DNA from: an uncultured Actinomycetes bacterium
GTDB lineage: Bacteria; Actinomycetota; Actinomycetes; Nanopelagicales; Nanopelagicaceae
Assembly: GCA_903916385.1 (NCBI GenBank)
Contig: CAIWWH010000025.1
Location: 1-40,284, forward strand
Direction: 5' to 3'
DNA length: 40,284 bases
Shown: positions 39,741 to 40,284 of the stretch, piece by piece
Layout of the letters: each line of letters opens with the position of its first letter
How positions within the stretch are numbered: position 1 is the stretch's first letter
Notes under the pieces: generated by a model
Databases searched by the model: none
Told to the model about the DNA's origin: nothing
The model's input: only the letters and a program-made list of their open reading frames with translations
Position numbers and translations under genes: made by a program

Positions 39741-40284
39741 TTAACTGAGGGCTCCCACGAGTTGAATAAACGCAGATCCACTAAGAGTCATTGCGTCAGT
39801 CCCGGTGTTTGGAGCAGAGTCCGTCGCCGTCAGCGAAAGTGTTGATGATGGGTTCAGGGCCGAGGTTTCCACAGTTCCAATAATGACAAAGGATTCCTTC
39901 GAATACGTATTTGAGTCACCATCATTGGAGTATCCAAAGGCGCTTGAGACTGTGTAATTGATTACAGCTGACGCATCCGAACAATGAAGAGTTAATCCCA
40001 CCTTTATTCCGTATGTAGGAGCTTGTAACGTGGCGAGTTTTCCATTCACACCAATCATGAATTGGTAGCTCTTCGAAGCGGCAAGATTCCCGAAAGTGGC
40101 ACTGGTATTTCCGGTACCTGCGGTGGAGGTACTCAACTGCCACGATGAAATGGGAACGACTTGAACTTGCGAAGGACCCGTTGCTCCCTGCGCTCCTTGT
40201 ATCCCTTGAATTCCTTGCGCCCCCTGCGGCCCTTGTGCGCCAGCAGTTCCGGCACTTCCGGTGGCACCTGCTGGACCTGCTGGA
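39741..40284 (-). CDS. Collagen-like Gly-X-Y repeat protein, C-terminal part (cut by window edge)
   Basis: The ORF-track TTG start at 40136 is not the real start, since the frame stays open to the window end. The visible 180 residues begin with about twelve uninterrupted Gly-X-Y triplets (PAGPAGATGSAG, then QGIQGIQGAQG) before PSQVQVVPISSW. About 130 residues of Ser/Thr/Ala-rich, beta-type sequence follow, ending in SGSAFIQLVGALS. Bacterial collagen-like proteins are usually surface-exposed or secreted stalk or adhesin proteins. That role is inferred, since the N-terminus and any signal peptide are outside. It has no recognisable relation to its neighbours. Confidence 0.8.
   Translation of the reverse strand, partial: PAGPAGATGSAGTAGAQGPQGAQGIQGIQGAQGATGPSQVQVVPISSWQLSTSTAGTGNTSATFGNLAASKSYQFMIGVNGKLATLQAPTYGIKVGLTLHCSDASAVINYTVSSAFGYSNDGDSNTYSKESFVIIGTVETSALNPSSTLSLTATDSAPNTGTDAMTLSGSAFIQLVGALS

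Overview
The window looks like ordinary chromosomal core sequence from an actinobacterium (Actinomycetota). The clues are gene order and family details seen together: rne-rplU-rpmA-obg-proB, ilvB-ilvN-ilvC-serA-leuB-ilvE-cimA, valS-folC-DUF4233-ndk, two tandem clpP genes, a GatCAB amidotransferase and an rpsB-tsf-pyrH-frr-cdsA-rlmN run. Base composition looks close to half GC by eye, which is low for this phylum. That would fit freshwater planktonic lineages of the Nanopelagicales/acI type, but this placement is inference and was not tested. The sequence has no IS elements, phage genes or CRISPR arrays that I can see.

All protein genes lie on the minus strand, so transcription runs from high to low coordinates. 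In that order: a truncated collagen-like repeat protein at the right edge; a plus-strand tRNA-Gly(TCC); tRNA-Pro(TGG) and tig; clpP1-clpP2, an intrinsic terminator, then clpX, valS, folC and a small DUF4233-type membrane protein; ndk followed by the rod-shape cluster mreB-mreC-mreD-mrdA-rodA; rne, then rplU-rpmA, a second strong terminator, obg and proB; gatC-gatA-gatB-ilvD; the attenuator-controlled ilvB-ilvN-ilvC-serA-leuB-ilvE-cimA operon with xerC behind it; and finally rpsB-tsf-pyrH-frr-cdsA and the first 36 codons of rlmN.

Functionally the window combines protein quality control (Tig, ClpP1P2, ClpX), aminoacyl-tRNA supply (ValS, GatCAB), one-carbon and nucleotide metabolism (FolC, Ndk, PyrH), the peptidoglycan elongation machine (MreBCD, PBP2, RodA), RNA decay (RNase E/G), translation (S2, EF-Ts, RRF, L21, L27), branched-chain amino acid and serine synthesis, proline synthesis, phospholipid synthesis and chromosome dimer resolution. 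CimA with LeuB in one operon points to isoleucine made from pyruvate through citramalate.

The most interesting content is regulatory. Upstream of ilvB there is a near-consensus promoter whose predicted start site is the A of a 12-codon leader peptide rich in Val/Ile codons, followed by a long hairpin and an intrinsic terminator. This reads as an attenuator with a leaderless leader ORF. clpX and ndk also lack a Shine-Dalgarno and have a TANNNT -10 box exactly 6 nt before ATG, the same spacing as the ilvB leader. rpsB has a structured leader of about 165 nt. I did not find a clearly new biological system. Several ORF-track starts were moved inward (rpsB, serA, ilvB, proB, the DUF4233 gene, clpP1, tig).
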